Origin: Epiperipatus broadwayi
Taxonomy: Eukaryota > Onychophora > Udeonychophora > Euonychophora > Peripatidae
DNA length: 64,000 nt
Reading direction: 5' to 3'
Assembly: GCA_028023455.1 (NCBI GenBank)
Contig: JAQFVV010000013.1
Coordinates: forward strand, 9,702,411 to 9,766,410
Shown here: in pieces, positions 38,539 to 49,870 of the stretch
How the letters are laid out: each line of letters starts with the position of its first letter
Position numbering within the stretch: the first letter of the stretch is position 1
Notes under the pieces: generated by a model
Told to the model about the DNA's origin: nothing
Seen by the model: only the letters and a program-made list of their open reading frames with translations
Database searches by the model: none
Made by a program: the position numbers and the translations under genes

Positions 38539-38646
38539 CTCAATTAAGTCTTTACAGCGCTGAACAAATGCATCCACTTGTGCAAAGATAGTAATGGAAT
38601 CCAAAAGCCACCCCTGCTCTGAAAGTTTACCATGAACAGCTGATGC
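38539..38646 (-). CDS. Dynein heavy chain, internal exon with the FAQVDAFVQRC block
   Basis: This exon has 108 bases (36 codons), phase 0 at both ends, with an acceptor ending TTTTTAG and the donor GTAATC after a GAG codon. It encodes ASAVHGKLSEQGWLL through FAQVDAFVQRCKDLIE. The IFAQ-DAFVQRC-DL-E string is a strongly conserved block of the DHC_N1 region in axonemal dynein heavy chains and is the best single identifier here. It joins the next exon across a short 608-base intron. A fold-back MITE sits about 130 bases upstream in the preceding intron without touching the acceptor. Confidence 0.9.
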
Positions 38647-38773
38647 CTAAAAATAGAAATATCAAGAATCATTCATTTATTTAAAAAGGTGCCTTATTCA
38701 TAATATGAGAATATACAGTATATGATAAGAAGCTATTTAAATTACTGGTACAATTTTATAGTAAAAAGATTTT

Positions 38774-38984
38774 AATATTATTTAAGTGTTATATACATTT
38801 AGCAAGAATGGTAGACTTTTATATAACTTAAACTTTAATTTTATTTATGCTCAGCATGTTTTCAACATAGATATGTCATATTTATATCCAAGTCAAAAGC
38901 ATGCATAGCATGAATAAAATTAAAGTTTAAGTTATATATAAATCTACCCTTTCTGCTAAATGTACATAACATTTAAATAATATT
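38774..38984. mobile_element. Fold-back MITE, 211 bp, beside a dynein exon
   Basis: The arms of about 85 bases start AATATTATTTAAGTGTTATA on the left and AATATTATTTAAATGTTATG on the right strand. They share TATAACTTAAACTTTAATTT, with a loop of about 45 bases. It would form a long hairpin in the pre-mRNA 130 bases upstream of the 38646 acceptor. Confidence 0.8.
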
Positions 38985-39571
38985 ACAATAATCCAGAAAA
39001 GAAATAGTTTTGCTTCAGCAAAAGATTTGTGATTATAATTTATTAATGACGTATGACTTTCTAATATGTTAAATAATATTATTTATATAAAGTGTCAAAA
39101 AAAAATTGTAATACCAAATATATGTTAAGGAACAATTCATTTAAACAATTATAAAAAAAAAAAAAACTAATTTAGTCGCCAAAAATTTGAAACTATTCAG
39201 GTAGAATTTTTTTTACAAACATTTCAGAAATTGGTGTAATATGAGTTTTTATTTTTTAAATGAAGTTTCATTAGTCATATAGTTAGGTTTTCATAGATCA
39301 AGTGATATAGTGAGAGAATATATTTCTGATTAAGACTTTTTCTCTCTCTTTTTCTTTAAATAAGACAGATTATATATTTGTAATTATAAGTTGGACTATT
39401 TCAGCCATCTAATTGAATTGTTAACTGTTTTAAAAAAAACATCACTATCTTCACATAAATGGGTGTATCTGTTCAGCGATGCAAAGAATTTATTGACATG
39501 TTTATATATATATTCTAACCAAATAAAAATTTTAAAAAGGCCTTTTCTAACAAATAAAATTAATGTGTCCA

Positions 39572-40672
39572 AATTTGCCAGTATGAATGCTTGTATATTG
39601 TCTGAAGAGATATCTGTGGAGCTGTGGTTTTTATATGATTAATCATTGATGCTAGTTGGTCATAAGCAGGGGGTGGTCCAAATCCAACCCATGACACCAA
39701 TCTGACAATGCTGAAAATCAATAATCTACAATTACTCCGTAAGTTTAAAAAATGGTCACTGGAGCCAAAGTATTTTGATTTTTTGCTGAGACTAAACCTA
39801 CAAGCACTGCCCACGACATATTTTCTGAGATATCGGAGACTATACACTAACATTGATCCTTTTTGTCCCCTGTGTCTCTGGGCTGAAGAAACACAGGAAC
39901 ATCTATTCTTCTGTCCGGCTAGACGATTGTGTTATTATGATAGGAGCATATAGACAATCTAACACACACCCTTCAAACAATCATTAATTCATATTGCAAA
40001 GGGTCTATTCCATCAGTCCGTGCAGCCACTTTGCCTTTATGCATACTGGTGCACTAGATGCACATTCACTCTAGGTAACAACACAAGACGACATCCATCA
40101 ACTTTCATATCAAACTGGCAAAACGTGAGCGAGACAATAAAATGTAACATCCAGACATCTATGCAGACCTGGTCACTGATAACACAACAATCAAACCTCT
40201 AAGATGGCTCCCAATAACCAAAATCTATGCCCTCAACCAAATATATATATGTATATAAAATAATGTGGCAATTCTCAATAAAAAAAAGAATGTTGTTTTT
40301 GATTGCATAATATTAATATAAAGGACAGTAACAACAAAATCAGACCTCAAATACTGGAAAGCAAACTAAACCCAGCATGGCAATATACATCAAAGTTGAA
40401 GTTTTGCAAATTGAACAATGATAACCCAAGACTTTGGAAAACTATGATTACAGCAAGCAGCACTCATAAATGTAACGTATACATATGTATTTTCACACCC
40501 CCCCCCTAACAATGTTTAAATATCTTTCCCTCCTAAGTTAAGTTCCTTTTTTGTACATCACAGATACCAACTTAAACTTGGTTTACTCACTAGCAATGTA
40601 AATATATGTATACGAAGTGTCTTATAGCAAATGTAACTCTATGGTTATCAATAAAGTTCTTTTCTTTGAAAC
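39572..40672 (+). mobile_element. LINE insertion, 5' truncated, with 18-bp target duplication
   Basis: ATAAAATTAATGTGTCCA occurs at 39554-39571 and again at 40673-40690, bracketing the insert. The plus-strand frame reads ASWS-stop-AGGGPNPTHDTN, RKFKKWSLEPKYFDFLLRLN, ALPTTYFLRYRR and DPFCPLCLWAEETQEHLFFC, the C-x2-C-x7-H-x4-C zinc knuckle found after the reverse transcriptase in many non-LTR retrotransposons. Stops after RSI and elsewhere show decay. The 3' end has AATAAAGTTCTTTTCTTTG. Only the last 1.1 kb was inserted, as is usual for target-primed reverse transcription. Confidence 0.8.
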
Positions 40673-41418
40673 ATAAAATTAATGTGTCCATTTCTGACTA
40701 AATGGATAATTTGAAGAGCTCTTTTCTAACAAAACAAAATTTAAGTGCATTATTAGTTTTTGAAAGATGAACATTTTCTTAAATATAAATTAACGAAAGA
40801 AGCATTTCTTCAGTATCAATTAAATATGCAATGCATCAATTATATATATATTCTAGTATAATAAGTATAGATTAAATAATTTCTAAGTATAGATTTAATA
40901 CAATAATTTCTCAAGTACAATGTATAGACTAATATATTTCATACGCATAAATTAAATATAATCTCTTTCGTGCGACCGCGTTACAAGCCAATTGTAACTC
41001 AACAAAAATCAATTCTACCAAATGAAAATTTATTCTTTATTTTGTTAACTTTATAAAAACTTATTAAATTAATATAAAACGTATTTTGCAATCTCTCGAT
41101 CGGTCATCCACATTGAATTTCAAACATAACTAAAACGATTGGGAGAGCTTACAAATATCATATATATTATTGGATAGTTTAAGCTAATTATAACTTTATT
41201 CTAACCAATGAGAATTTTATTCAAATGATCACACATCCACGTTATGGATTGATTATACCATATTTAAATCTATATGGCATTTACACACTTGGAGATAAAT
41301 TGCATGCCAATTACAACATTTTAAGAATGGATCGATGAATACTTCATCATTCCCAGCTGACACTATTTCTGAGGCCTACTGAGATGATGATGATGATACA
41401 GAACATCTATAAGCTTAA

Positions 41419-41436
41419 TTGCCAGGGCGCCAAATT
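41419..41436 (-). other. Possible LTR-retrotransposon primer-binding site
   Basis: The minus strand reads TGGCGCCCTGGCAATTAA, whose TGGCGCC start matches lysine-tRNA-type primer-binding sites. It is preceded by GGAGCTGCAAT, a possible LTR end. No matching LTR copy or Gag frame downstream was found, so support is limited to the motif. Confidence 0.3.
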
Positions 41437-43898
41437 GCAGCTCCAATAAATATAAAGGTTAAATCTCAATTCAATACTCTTAGTAATAATATTTCATGAA
41501 TGGGTTAATACACAATCGATTTAGAGAACACTGAGAACGCATTAAAATTGACAATATTACTATCTTTAAGAATTCCAGGTTATTCTCAGCACATTCCCCA
41601 TTCACTATGATTAAAGCTACAATTAAATTTTATTCTAATTATAAAGTTCTATATTCATCTCCACCTTCCTGATCCACCCTCCATCAACTTCACATCCATA
41701 TGTCTATTACACTATTATTTATGTTATCATTAAATTTTACATTTTTGCTAGCTTCTTTCTCTCATTATAATCTCTTCTCAGGGTTTTTTGAATAATTAGG
41801 TGTGGAAATCGAATAAGCTGCGATAGGTTATTGGTGATAAACACTCCTCTCTTGATCGCCTCCAAGGTGATCTCGGTTGTCTTTAATGCAGTTTAATATC
41901 AATTTACATTAAAGCTGGAATATTTTAAGCTTATTAAATCTTTATAAACACATCATAAAACATAGTCACAATTATAACAAAATTATATAAAAATAAAATA
42001 CGTTTAGAGGGGTTTGAATACAACGGATGGGGAAAGGATTTTATGCCCACCCTCTGCACTCGCTATCACTCAATACTATCTCTATTCTCGATTTATACTT
42101 CAACAATATTAAATTATTTGGTAATTTTAAGTATTTGAAATTAACCTTTTAAATAATTTTACTAAATATTAGTTATGTACATGATAATTCAAATATTAAT
42201 AATAATATATCGATGTATGATTGGATTGGAAATATCTAGATAATAATAACCCACAAAAACATGGAGACACACGCAAATTTTATTTAAAACAAATAACAAA
42301 TTTTATTTAACAAACTATAATTCAATACAAAAACATATACATTATATTTACGCTTTCATTTTATCTTAAATCTAGTGAATACCAATTTCTGTTGTGTTCA
42401 ATGCTTTCTCTTTTATTACTGATATATTTTAGAAAATACATAATCGATTTCTCCCCTAATTAAATTTAATAATTTTAGTTAACAAATCTAAAGTTAATAT
42501 TCCCTCGCAAATTTCTTGATCTTATCCTATCATCCTGATTAAATATTCTTTTGCCCTAATCTTTACAACAGAGATATCTTAATAATAGTGAGACTAAGTC
42601 ATTGCAAATAAATTGGCATCAAGACCAACCATCATCATAGTGCACCCACTATATGTTCATGTTCTTATAACATAATAATATTTTAACAATACTACCTTTC
42701 CAGCGAAGTTCTCAGCTGGCCATGTAAATATTTATTAAATAAATTTATATATGCATTGCTTATGCCCAATCATTCGTAAGTTTTATTTAACCCTTAACAG
42801 TTATTAACTTAATTATTTTTGGCTCGAATGCTAAATCAAATCTACAAAAACAATATTCAAATACACCAATCGCACATACATTATCTGCATTCATTCTGAC
42901 ATTAAATTGAGTTTGCGACCTGGTATCCAATACTTATAATAATGCTTATCATGGCTATCCTCTCATACACACATAAGGAATATCAAATATTAATATGAGG
43001 CAGGCAGTGACCCGAATAAGAGAGAACCTTTTCACTAAGATTGAGATATGCTATGATTTTGATCGCTAGTCATATAAATACATAGGTATACCAATCACCT
43101 CTGGCCATCAAAATAAGAAACCTTCTTACAGTGTAGAGAATACTCAAGTGGGAAAACTCTTCCACTAGGTTCAAATACTTTATGAATATAGCATAAATCT
43201 TAGTGAGTTAAACTTCACTGTCTTTGTGGAGATCTTGTCTATCCCCACACATACAGGTCGAAACATCAAATTATACAAGTAAAACTTTCACAACTTTAAT
43301 ATTCTTGCAAATTAGTGTGCTGGAATATGAGCCCCAAAATTTTCCAAGCATAAATCAGCTTGTTTCTGGCCTTAAATCTAAGATAACAATAATAATAAGC
43401 AATAAGAAATGTGCACAAAATTCTCAAAACAATTTCCATGCACTTTTATAAGAAAATGATGATGATGCAACTCAATACACAAGCAATTCATCTATAAGTC
43501 TAAGCATTTGACAATAACTTCTGATGCTAATAATAATATCTCTAAGTGTTTTTTTTTTAAATTGAAAAAAAAAATTGTTTGTAAAGCATTTTAAATAAGG
43601 CATATCAGAACGACATGATATAAATTTCACCTACCCCCAAAATGACAATAATAGCAAAAGCATTTAAATAAACATATATAAAATCATCTGAAATCAATCT
43701 CTACCCCTAAAATAATACAATGGTAATTATCACATGAATTAACCTTAAAGTAGATGATATACATGATACACTACAAAGAAAGAAATTATTTTCTTTTTTA
43801 TATTAAATGTCCTACACACATTTTTTTCATATATATATTAAATATCCTACACACATAAAGAGCGAACAACAAAAAAAAATTATACTTATATAAGTCTT

Positions 43899-44198
43899 TT
43901 AGCGAGTGTCCTTCCAGGTTCCTGATTTCTGTTTTCTTTTCCCTTTTTTTTCATTCTTCCTTGACCGGTTTATAAGAGCATATAAGTCCTTGTAGTAAAA
44001 AGTTCTTTTGATACAGTTTGGTTCCTTGGCCATCATATCTACAGTTTTTATTTTACTAAACGCATTCCTCATTTCCAACTCTAGGTAGATTATCTTTAAA
44101 CTTTGTAATTTTCTGCAGGTTTCAGTTAAACAGCCTTCATTTAACTTTTTCACAGTATCAGTCTGTTTTTGATTGTCCTTTTCCAATTTTAATTTCAT
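43899..44198 (-). CDS. Unrecognised 99-aa basic frame of a probable LTR element
   Basis: This is an uninterrupted minus-strand frame starting MKLKLEKDNQKQTD. The N-terminal half is predicted helical and charged, and the C-terminus is very basic (NRSRKNEKKGKRKQK). Upstream on the same strand is a polypurine run, GAGAAGGGGGGAC (44609-44622), followed at once by TGTCAATTAATT. About 45 bases further is TATAAAAGC, an order that fits PPT, LTR start and promoter. The frame may therefore encode a small Gag-like protein. No domain is recognised and it could be a chance frame. Confidence 0.3.
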   Translation of the reverse strand: MKLKLEKDNQKQTDTVKKLNEGCLTETCRKLQSLKIIYLELEMRNAFSKIKTVDMMAKEPNCIKRTFYYKDLYALINRSRKNEKKGKRKQKSGTWKDTR

Positions 44199-45721
44199 TT
44201 TATATATTTAAATTGACTTACATATACATCAAACTTTTAAGTTTTAAATTTTACTATTTGCATATATATAAACGATATTAAACTCAAATTTTAACTTCTG
44301 TGGTTTAAATTTTTATTACCATCTGTTAAATAGTTGACTTCTGGAGGTTAAAGACGTATGTGCCCACTTAGAATTTATTCACTATACATTGTCTTCTCTT
44401 AAGACAATGTTAGATTTAGCCAAATTATTCTGAAGAGACAAAAGTAACAATAAAAACAATTTTAAATTCTATAACACAGTTGTCTTTAAGTCAATGAAGG
44501 AAAACTGTCAGAGATAAGAAAGTTTAAAAATAAAAGCCTTTTTTTTTCTTCTATTAACACAGCTTTTATAGAGAAAATCCATCTGTTTATTCTCTCTTTC
44601 TTAATTAATTGACATGTCCCCCCTTCTCAATTAATTTTAACCTTTTTGCTCTTTCAGAAAAACAGTGCCAAATTCCAATCAGTATTTTAAACAGACACAA
44701 TTAACCTCACAATTCAACAACTATAATTTCCAATTAATTTTTGGTATTTGCCAGACCATCAGACAGACCATCATCGTTAATGGTCCAAATTAATGGTCCA
44801 CTTAAATTCCTTGGTGAAAATTGTCATTATTTAAATACCTCTGATGATTGACTAAGTAAGATAACACTTGAAACTTATACTAAAAACAAATAACAGAACA
44901 GTAATCTTACTTTTTCCCTTTAATAGTGAAACAAAATATATATTGCAGCTGTTTCAAACTCAGATTTTGAATTAAATTTGGCTGCTAATATTAAATTATT
45001 AAAATGATTTTAATTTCTTATTTAAAAATTGCTTTACAACATGATAAGAAAGATTATTGATTATGAATTTTACAATCAAAATCTATAATCAGATTATATA
45101 CACACACACATCGCAGGTATATAATTTTTTTAATTAACCTTTAATGCTTTAATCCTTAATTATAATCCTTAATTATTATAGCTATATTATTATTATTTAC
45201 TTTCATAAACTGTTTCTTTATAACTCATTATAAAACAATTTTCACTCATCATCGCTATCTAATGTAGTTTTTAATAGTCACACATCTTCTCTCTTCTCAG
45301 TCAACATATCAACAAATATACAAATCTTGCTTTTCTTTAAATATGTTTTTAATATTAACTTGACCCCTAAATAAAATAATCCTCTGGTTATAAATACATT
45401 AACAATAAATTTTTAGATTGCTTACTAGTCAAACATACGCAATCCCTTATAAATATGGGTTCAAACCTAGTCTTTACTAAAATCTTTTCTTATTAAAGGA
45501 AAAAAAAATACATACATTATGAGGAAAATTTGGATGGAACCTTCTCTTTCATAGATAACCTAAAAAGATGGAGCCTTGGACAAATCCAAGGGCTACAATA
45601 TGTATTAATCATGAATTTGAATTACAAAAGAGTTCATCTTACATTTAGAATTTCTTTGCATTAAAATGCATTCAACCATTAGTAATAACACATGAATTAG
45701 CAAAGAACATAATACTTTGAG

Positions 45722-45960
45722 CAGTGTTTTTCCTCTCTTCCTCTAGTATTGCTGAAGATTGAACTGGTAACCTTCAGGGTTGTGAATACTGAATTTAAAA
45801 TTATGCTCTAAAGATTTAGGCTATGCTGCCAAAGTCTAGTTGGTTAAAATATTATCTTAAAATCAGTGTTAAGTAATTGAAGGTTAGGGGTTCAATTCCT
45901 TGCTTATACTGTAACTGATCAGGACAGCAATACTGAAGAAGAGATGAAAAATACCATTCA
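45722..45960. mobile_element. Head-to-head pair of tRNA-derived SINE copies
   Basis: The right half (plus) has TAGTTGGTTAA (A-box-like, 45837-45847) and GGTTCAATTCC (B box, 45889-45899). The left half (minus) has CCAGTTCAATC (plus 45757-45767) at the matching place. The outer ends are reverse complements sharing CTCTTC and AGTATTGCTG. The arms of about 115 bases could pair as a hairpin. Confidence 0.6.
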
Positions 45961-46559
45961 TAATATTGTGTTATACATTAACCTGTGTGCTATTAATAAT
46001 AGATAAATGTATTTGAAAAAATATAAAATTTGATTTTTCTAAAAACATTGAACAATTCAATAAGATGATAGAAATAATTCAACTTATAACTGCAAGTAAA
46101 ATGTCATTATTACAAATTATCAGATAAATAATACACATTTATTAAATGATCAATTGCTGTGACACTTGAGGCCTTAGTGGTAAAGACAGTATAATGGATT
46201 TACTCAATACAAATTACTATCTGATACCTTCCCCTTAAATTAAAACATAGAAGTCATTTTATCATTATCTAGCCACTCTTTACATTAAAATAATTCCTCA
46301 AATGAAGTTTAATAAAGTTATTTTAAAAATATTAAGAAGATCTTTATGATTTTTTTTTAAATAATGAAAGATATTCTCATTAAATTTTGTAAAAAATTAA
46401 TCCACACAAGATATAAACACTAAATACTGCAATCAAGTTAGAAATGTAATTTAATAGATTATTTAAATTATTAATCAAGTAGTGTCAATACACCATATCA
46501 AAATCTTCCAAATATAACTATTTTTGACTTTGAAAGTATTAAAAAATCCAATGCTTTAT

Positions 46560-46730
46560 ATACTTGAATTGAATGCTTTAATTATATTTCTTTTCATTAC
46601 AGCTCTGACTAATCTAGCTATTTTCTAACTTAGGAAACAGCTATGATGAAGACTGTAAATCAGTCAAAACTGTAAACAAATAAAAAATAATAAAAGTATT
46701 GAATTCAAATGTGTAAAGAATTAACTTTTT
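46560..46730 (+). mobile_element. LINE 3' tail with hairpin, copy
   Basis: TATGATGAA is followed by GACTG-TAAAT-CAGTC and AAAACTGT, then TAATAAAAGTATTGAATTCA. The same module occurs at 58833-58860 (minus), 59231-59310 and 63700-63760 (plus). At the last site it follows a LINE coding remnant, so it is probably that family's 3' untranslated end. Confidence 0.55.
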
Positions 46731-48099
46731 AAAAGTATATAAAAAGATTAGTTTTTCATAATTTTTGGCTTTACTTAATTTAGTATATAAATAGATTTCT
46801 TGAAAGTCTAATACTAAATGCATTATGCCATAGTTTCATATAAATTTTTATGACACATGAACATAAAGGCCAAAAACTTTGATAAATTTTCTTGTCATTT
46901 TATTATTTCAAAGTTCTGTTTTATTTTCTACCTAGTGAAATATCAGAAAAATGTTATCTAATTTGATCGTTTTTGAATATAAGGGAAAGTAAAGATGTCA
47001 GACTAACTATAATGATGAAATTTCAATATTTATATTAAACAAAAAAATATTTTCACAATAAGCCAAGAGAAGACAATATTAATTTTTTTACTTGTAAAAA
47101 AGGTAAGATTAGAAAGTAAATTTTCTATCTTTTTTAAGAGAAAAACAGTAGAGGATCCAGTAATTAGTCAGTTAATCTAGTTTCTGTGTGATTAGTAAAT
47201 CAACAGCTGAAATGAAGCCATTAAACAGATAAATGTGGCAAGCTGGAAGAACTACAGAATATACCAAAAAGACTGAAGTTATCTAGTGTATCATTAAATT
47301 CAAAGAACATTTTATGGGCTCATTGTTCAAAAGTAGATTAGTTATGGATATCTAATCCAAAGAGAAAATAATCACATATGCCAGTGAGATTTATTGCATG
47401 AAAGCTAATAAAAAATTATAGTGACAGCAAAATAGTTTAAGCTTAAAAATTAATGTAAAATGCCTCAACAATCTTGTTCAAGAGCAAAAACAAGAATTAC
47501 TCTTACTGGGCTTGGCTAGTACTTATAAAAGTATTAGCTAGATAGTTTGATACCTCCCTACAAAAATATTATCAAAAGCTTGCACTTTTACTATTGTTTA
47601 AAAGTGCTATTTACCATTATGAAGGTCAAACAAGTTTTTTTTAAATCCAAAGTTAAGTATATTTCCATAAATAAAAGATAGTTACTTATGTTATATTGGC
47701 TTATTATGCATTCTCAACATTTTGAATCAGTTAATATGTCAATCCTGATATTTCATGAAAATATAAAATCATTTTCCAAATCTGCAGTTTTAGTACTTAT
47801 GTTTTCATTTATCTGAACTTAGAAAAAAATATTAAATAAAAAAAAAAATTCTTTTTTTTAGTTCACATTGTCACATTTATGTCACAAACTTGTTTTCAAT
47901 AAAGTGGATGAACTTTTCTAATAAATTATTATCAGTACTTATTTTTTAATATATTTAAATTCTTTCTCTTAAAAAAAGAAAGCAAAAAAAGATACAAGCC
48001 TTTAGCTATTTCTAAAGAAAAAAAAGGAATGTATATACTTTCATTTATTAATAGTATAAAGAAGAAAAAAATATCTTTAAAAAGATAATAATTCTTAAC

Positions 48100-49870
48100 A
48101 AAATATAGTTTTCAGCATCATCACTACTTCCAATCATTATAAACCATCACAGAATGAAGATCTCTCAAATTTAATTGTTTCTGTGATTTACAGTTTCTTC
48201 TCCATATCATTCTAGAAATAATCTTTATCTATCCCCATTTAAGTCTCTTTCTATAATAGTTAAAATATTTTGGAATTCAATTTAAATTCCAATTGTTCAT
48301 TTACTATTATCTCTTCTAACAAAATCTCTAGATCAGCTTTATTTCAAGCTGTTAATTATTTCATTGATGCCAGTAATATTTGTTTGTGCTCATTTTACTT
48401 TCAATTCCTTTTGGTACTCCTAGAAAATATCTCCATATTTTATTATGTGATGTGAAGCCTTTATACTATTCTTCTATTATATATAGAAAACTGGTGAAAC
48501 ACAGCTATTAAAAATTATCCTTTTCAAATATATAAAATATTTTCTTTGAACATTAAAATTATTTATACTAAAAGTATTCTATCCATATTTAATTCTATGA
48601 TTAATTTTGTTCATTATGTTTCCATCTATATTAATAATCAGATTAAGATATTGGTAGTTATAATTTTTTTAATTCATTACAATCAATTTTTATTTTCTTT
48701 TTGTGAAAAGCTACTGAACATTGCTTTAGTTTTTTTTTTAAATTTATTTTTAGTCCTATTTTCTTACTTTTATCTAATAGCTCTTGTAATATTTCTTGAA
48801 GCTGAAGTATTATTTGCAAAATCTAAGAAAATATTCTGCAAAATCTAACTAATTTAAATAAAATTCATTTATCTTTATTCTCTTACTATCTCATTTTAAT
48901 CACAAAATATTTTCTGATAAGCTGAAGTAAAAAGTTTTGAGATATATAATCATCTCCTTATATACTCTTATGAAAATTAATTTTATTAGTATTACCATGT
49001 AATGTAATCACTACTACTGCATTTTGATAAATATTCTTTAAAATTTGATAATATTCTGAGTTAATATCTCAATTTTCCAAAACATTAATCATTGGAAAAA
49101 TATTAAAGAAAACAATGCCTTTTCATAATCTATGAACCAAAAATAATAACAAATTATACTTATTAGTTCTTTCCATAATTTTTATTAATACTTATATCTG
49201 ATAATTGGGTTAAAACCACTTTTAAGTGCATCAGTTTATAGTTGGTATAATTCAAAAATTCTTTATAAATATAATGTAGTGATTTTAGTAAAGAATTTTT
49301 ATAAAACTGACAGAATTCTGATAGATCTGTAATTTCTCATTCTTCCATCTTTCTTAAATAATAATGTCACTACTAAATTTTTCAAACTATCACATCTTTA
49401 TCATTAAAAATTTGGTATGCAGTTCTGCAATCAATTTTTCTATTTCTTCAGTAGGTTCTTTTGAGATGTGAATAATAATTCCAACAATTTCTAGAGCTTT
49501 TCCATTATTCATAGCTTTGATTACATATCTCATCTCTAAAAAATGCCTTGACATTTCAAAAATGTTGTAAATATAGGGGCTATTTTGCTTTCTAGCCTTT
49601 TATTACTATAAAATTCTTAGAACTCTTCCACACACTTCACAATATGATTCCTCTTTTTAACTTTGAAAAAAGAATCAAGGGATTGAAATGGATCTGAGAT
49701 AAATATACTTTCTAGAAGAGATGATAGTAGATGAACAGTCCTAAGAGAATTTATAAAAAATCTATTTAGATATGACATGTGAAATGGATAAAATAAAGTT
49801 TTTTGTTGTGATGTGGGAAATAAAGCTAGGGGGCAGAGTAATTGGATAAAACGTGGTGAGACCTTCATCC
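48100..49870 (-). pseudogene. Decayed LINE reverse transcriptase
   Basis: On the minus strand, pieces in several frames line up in the order of a non-LTR reverse transcriptase. First is NHIVKCVEEF-(stop)-EFYSNKRLE upstream of the fingers, then NNGKALEI (the NGKAPG position) with EEIEKLIAELHTKF. RMRNYRSIRILSV (the NYR-I-L motif) and FIDYEKAL (the F-D-KAFD motif) follow. Next come EYYQILKRIYQNAVVVITLH and LQEILQELLDKSKKIGLKIN, then KTKAM (the GLK-N-KTK motif). Many stops and frameshifts are present. The catalytic F-ADD motif is not intact. The thumb and C-terminal parts run to about 48100. Its strand matches the host gene. Confidence 0.7.
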
